From Viridothelium virens (lineage: Eukaryota; Ascomycota; Dothideomycetes; Trypetheliales; Trypetheliaceae): a stretch of DNA of 64,000 nt. Location of the stretch: positions 1 through 64,000 of the forward strand of contig ML991819.1 of the NCBI GenBank assembly GCA_010094025.1, given 5' to 3'. The position numbers and the translations under genes were made by a program. Under the pieces are notes generated by a model that was not told where the DNA came from, did not search any database, and saw only the letters and a program-made list of their open reading frames with translations. This document shows, piece by piece, positions 62,801-64,000 of the stretch (its first letter is position 1; every line of letters begins with the position of its first letter).

Positions 62801-64000
62801 TCATCTGCTCGGTACGACGAAAAGACCGGGCTTCATATTTATCTTGCAAAGTCGTGCTATGCAACCCGAGAGCTGTAGGAAAGTCTGTACGCCGTCTAGA
62901 ATTCGCATATGGGTGAACCCAATCTCCTGGTATCCATTGTTAGATAATCTTTAACCAGAAGGCATGCACTAGGCAAGATATACCCGTATAAATTCAAGCT
63001 TCGAATGTTCGGATAGAGATGGTATTGTTTTTGTGACTCTGAACATGGTGCTGATGATGTCATGTGAAGAATAACCCAGATCCCTACAAACGCGTCATTA
63101 AGCCATAGGAATGTGTACGAATGTGATTAGCCAGTACATACCATAGTTCTTTCAATGAGTCCAGTGCCTCGTCAATCTTACACTCTTGACATGCTTTGAT
63201 CATCGCTTGTACTTTGATCGGGTGTGGTTGATCCACGACCTTGAAAACATTGTCCCCGTTCACGAACCCAAAACCTGCCCATGTGCTCTGCAAATTGTTG
63301 ATTGCCTGTCTCATGTCTCCCTCCGCGGAAAACACGAGCGCTGCGATGCCATCCTCTGAATGCTCCACCTTCTCAGCCTCACATATCTGCATCAGTCTTT
63401 TGACTATTTGTCCATCTGTCAGCCGTGCGTATCGCAAGATCGCGCAACGGGATTGTATCGGCTCGATGATTTTATTGGATTGGTTGCAAGCGAAAGCGAA
63501 TCGAGTTGTAGAGGAGTAGATTTCCATCGTTCGCCTCAAAGCCTGTTGAGCACCAGACGTCATACTATCTGCTTCATCCAGGATGACTATTTTTTGCATG
63601 CCCTGTGGTAGGGTAACTTTCTTTTGCGCAAAACCTTTGATACGATTCCGGACGACATCGATACCACGCTCATCACTGGCATTGAGCTCAAGTACTGCTT
63701 CTTTGTAGGCGTCGCCAAGCATCTGTCTCGCCAGGCAAAGAATGGAGGTCGTCTTGCCGATGCCAGGCATACCGGAGATGATGATATGAGGAAGATTGCC
63801 ATCTTTGGCGATTATCTTTAATCGTTCAATTGTTTCGGTATTGCCGACAATATCTTGCAGGAAGACTGGTCTGTATTTCTCGACCCTAGGACGACTATTA
63901 GAAAGGTACTGCTCATACTACAAAATTGGGCCTGACCAAGGGAGCTCGTAATTAGCGCCGGCGACACTGGGATGTGGTTTGATTCCATTTTTTGCAGCAG
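62801..64000 (-). CDS. RFC4: replication factor C subunit 4 (human RFC2), 5' end outside window
   Basis: Exons 64000(partial)..63937, 63885..63142, 63083..62984 and 62926..62801; the start codon lies beyond the right edge. This AAA+ subunit of the clamp loader opens and loads PCNA at primer ends. Features in order are [12 protein letters not shown], Walker [10 protein letters not shown], Walker [10 protein letters not shown], the sensor [14 protein letters not shown], the SRC motif QSRCAILRY and the collar domain ([29 protein letters not shown]). The splice joins restore W-VEKYRP and LKELW-DLGY. The first visible intron has a GTCAGG donor. The C-terminus ends a few residues longer than in yeast. 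Family assignment as Rfc4 rather than Rfc2, 3 or 5 rests on ELPWVEKYRP and [18 protein letters not shown]. Confidence 0.93.

Overview
The window looks like an ordinary euchromatic stretch of a filamentous ascomycete (Pezizomycotina) nuclear genome. The evidence is short introns (mostly 45-120 nt) with CTRAY-like branch points, gene spacing of 0.5-3 kb, fungus-specific families (Nce101, SPT23/MGA2, Pop8, a fungal SLIP-GC-like GTPase) and intergenic TACCTA/TACCTAGGTA words. I see no intact transposon, virus-derived element, CRISPR array, rRNA or tRNA. The genus cannot be fixed from what I can see.

Layout. 0-5 kb: gene-poor, with a possible first exon at the left edge and one uncharacterised low-complexity protein. 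5.5-23 kb: three large minus-strand genes, an EDC4/Pdc1-type decapping scaffold, a membrane-anchored SPT23/MGA2-type transcription factor, and the TRAPP-II subunit TRAPPC10/Trs130. 25.8-30.7 kb: two plus-strand metabolic genes, O-acetylhomoserine sulfhydrylase and a peroxisomal-type acyl-CoA synthetase. 31.6-37.4 kb: an O-methyltransferase, a decayed RTA1-like fragment, a secreted His/Asp/Lys-rich protein and Nce101. 38.6-45 kb: a 16-exon SLIP-GC-like large GTPase, then ATG8. 45-54.6 kb: a SANT + WD40 + zinc-ribbon protein, a small unknown, and the cleavage/polyadenylation factor PCF11. 55.4-64 kb: a secreted I9-type inhibitor, a HOOK dynein adaptor, a two-TM small protein, Pop8, and the N-terminal three-quarters or more of RFC4 (human RFC2), which runs off the right edge.

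Splice models were built by hand from reading frame, family similarity and GT/AG with branch-point context. For most genes the exon lengths and phases sum to an uninterrupted frame, which is strong internal evidence. The genes do not form one pathway. They fall into loose themes: RNA metabolism (EDC4, PCF11, Pop8), membrane traffic and degradation (TRAPPC10, HOOK, ATG8, Nce101), and lipid or methyl metabolism (MGA2, acyl-CoA synthetase, homocysteine synthase, O-methyltransferase).

The most interesting signals are splicing-level. They are a 14-nt micro-exon in the GTPase gene, and last or late introns in MGA2, acyl-CoA synthetase and HOOK whose retention would remove, respectively, a membrane anchor, a peroxisomal signal and the conserved C-terminus. 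The SANT-WD40-zinc protein and the repeat-built secreted protein are the best candidates for undescribed proteins.
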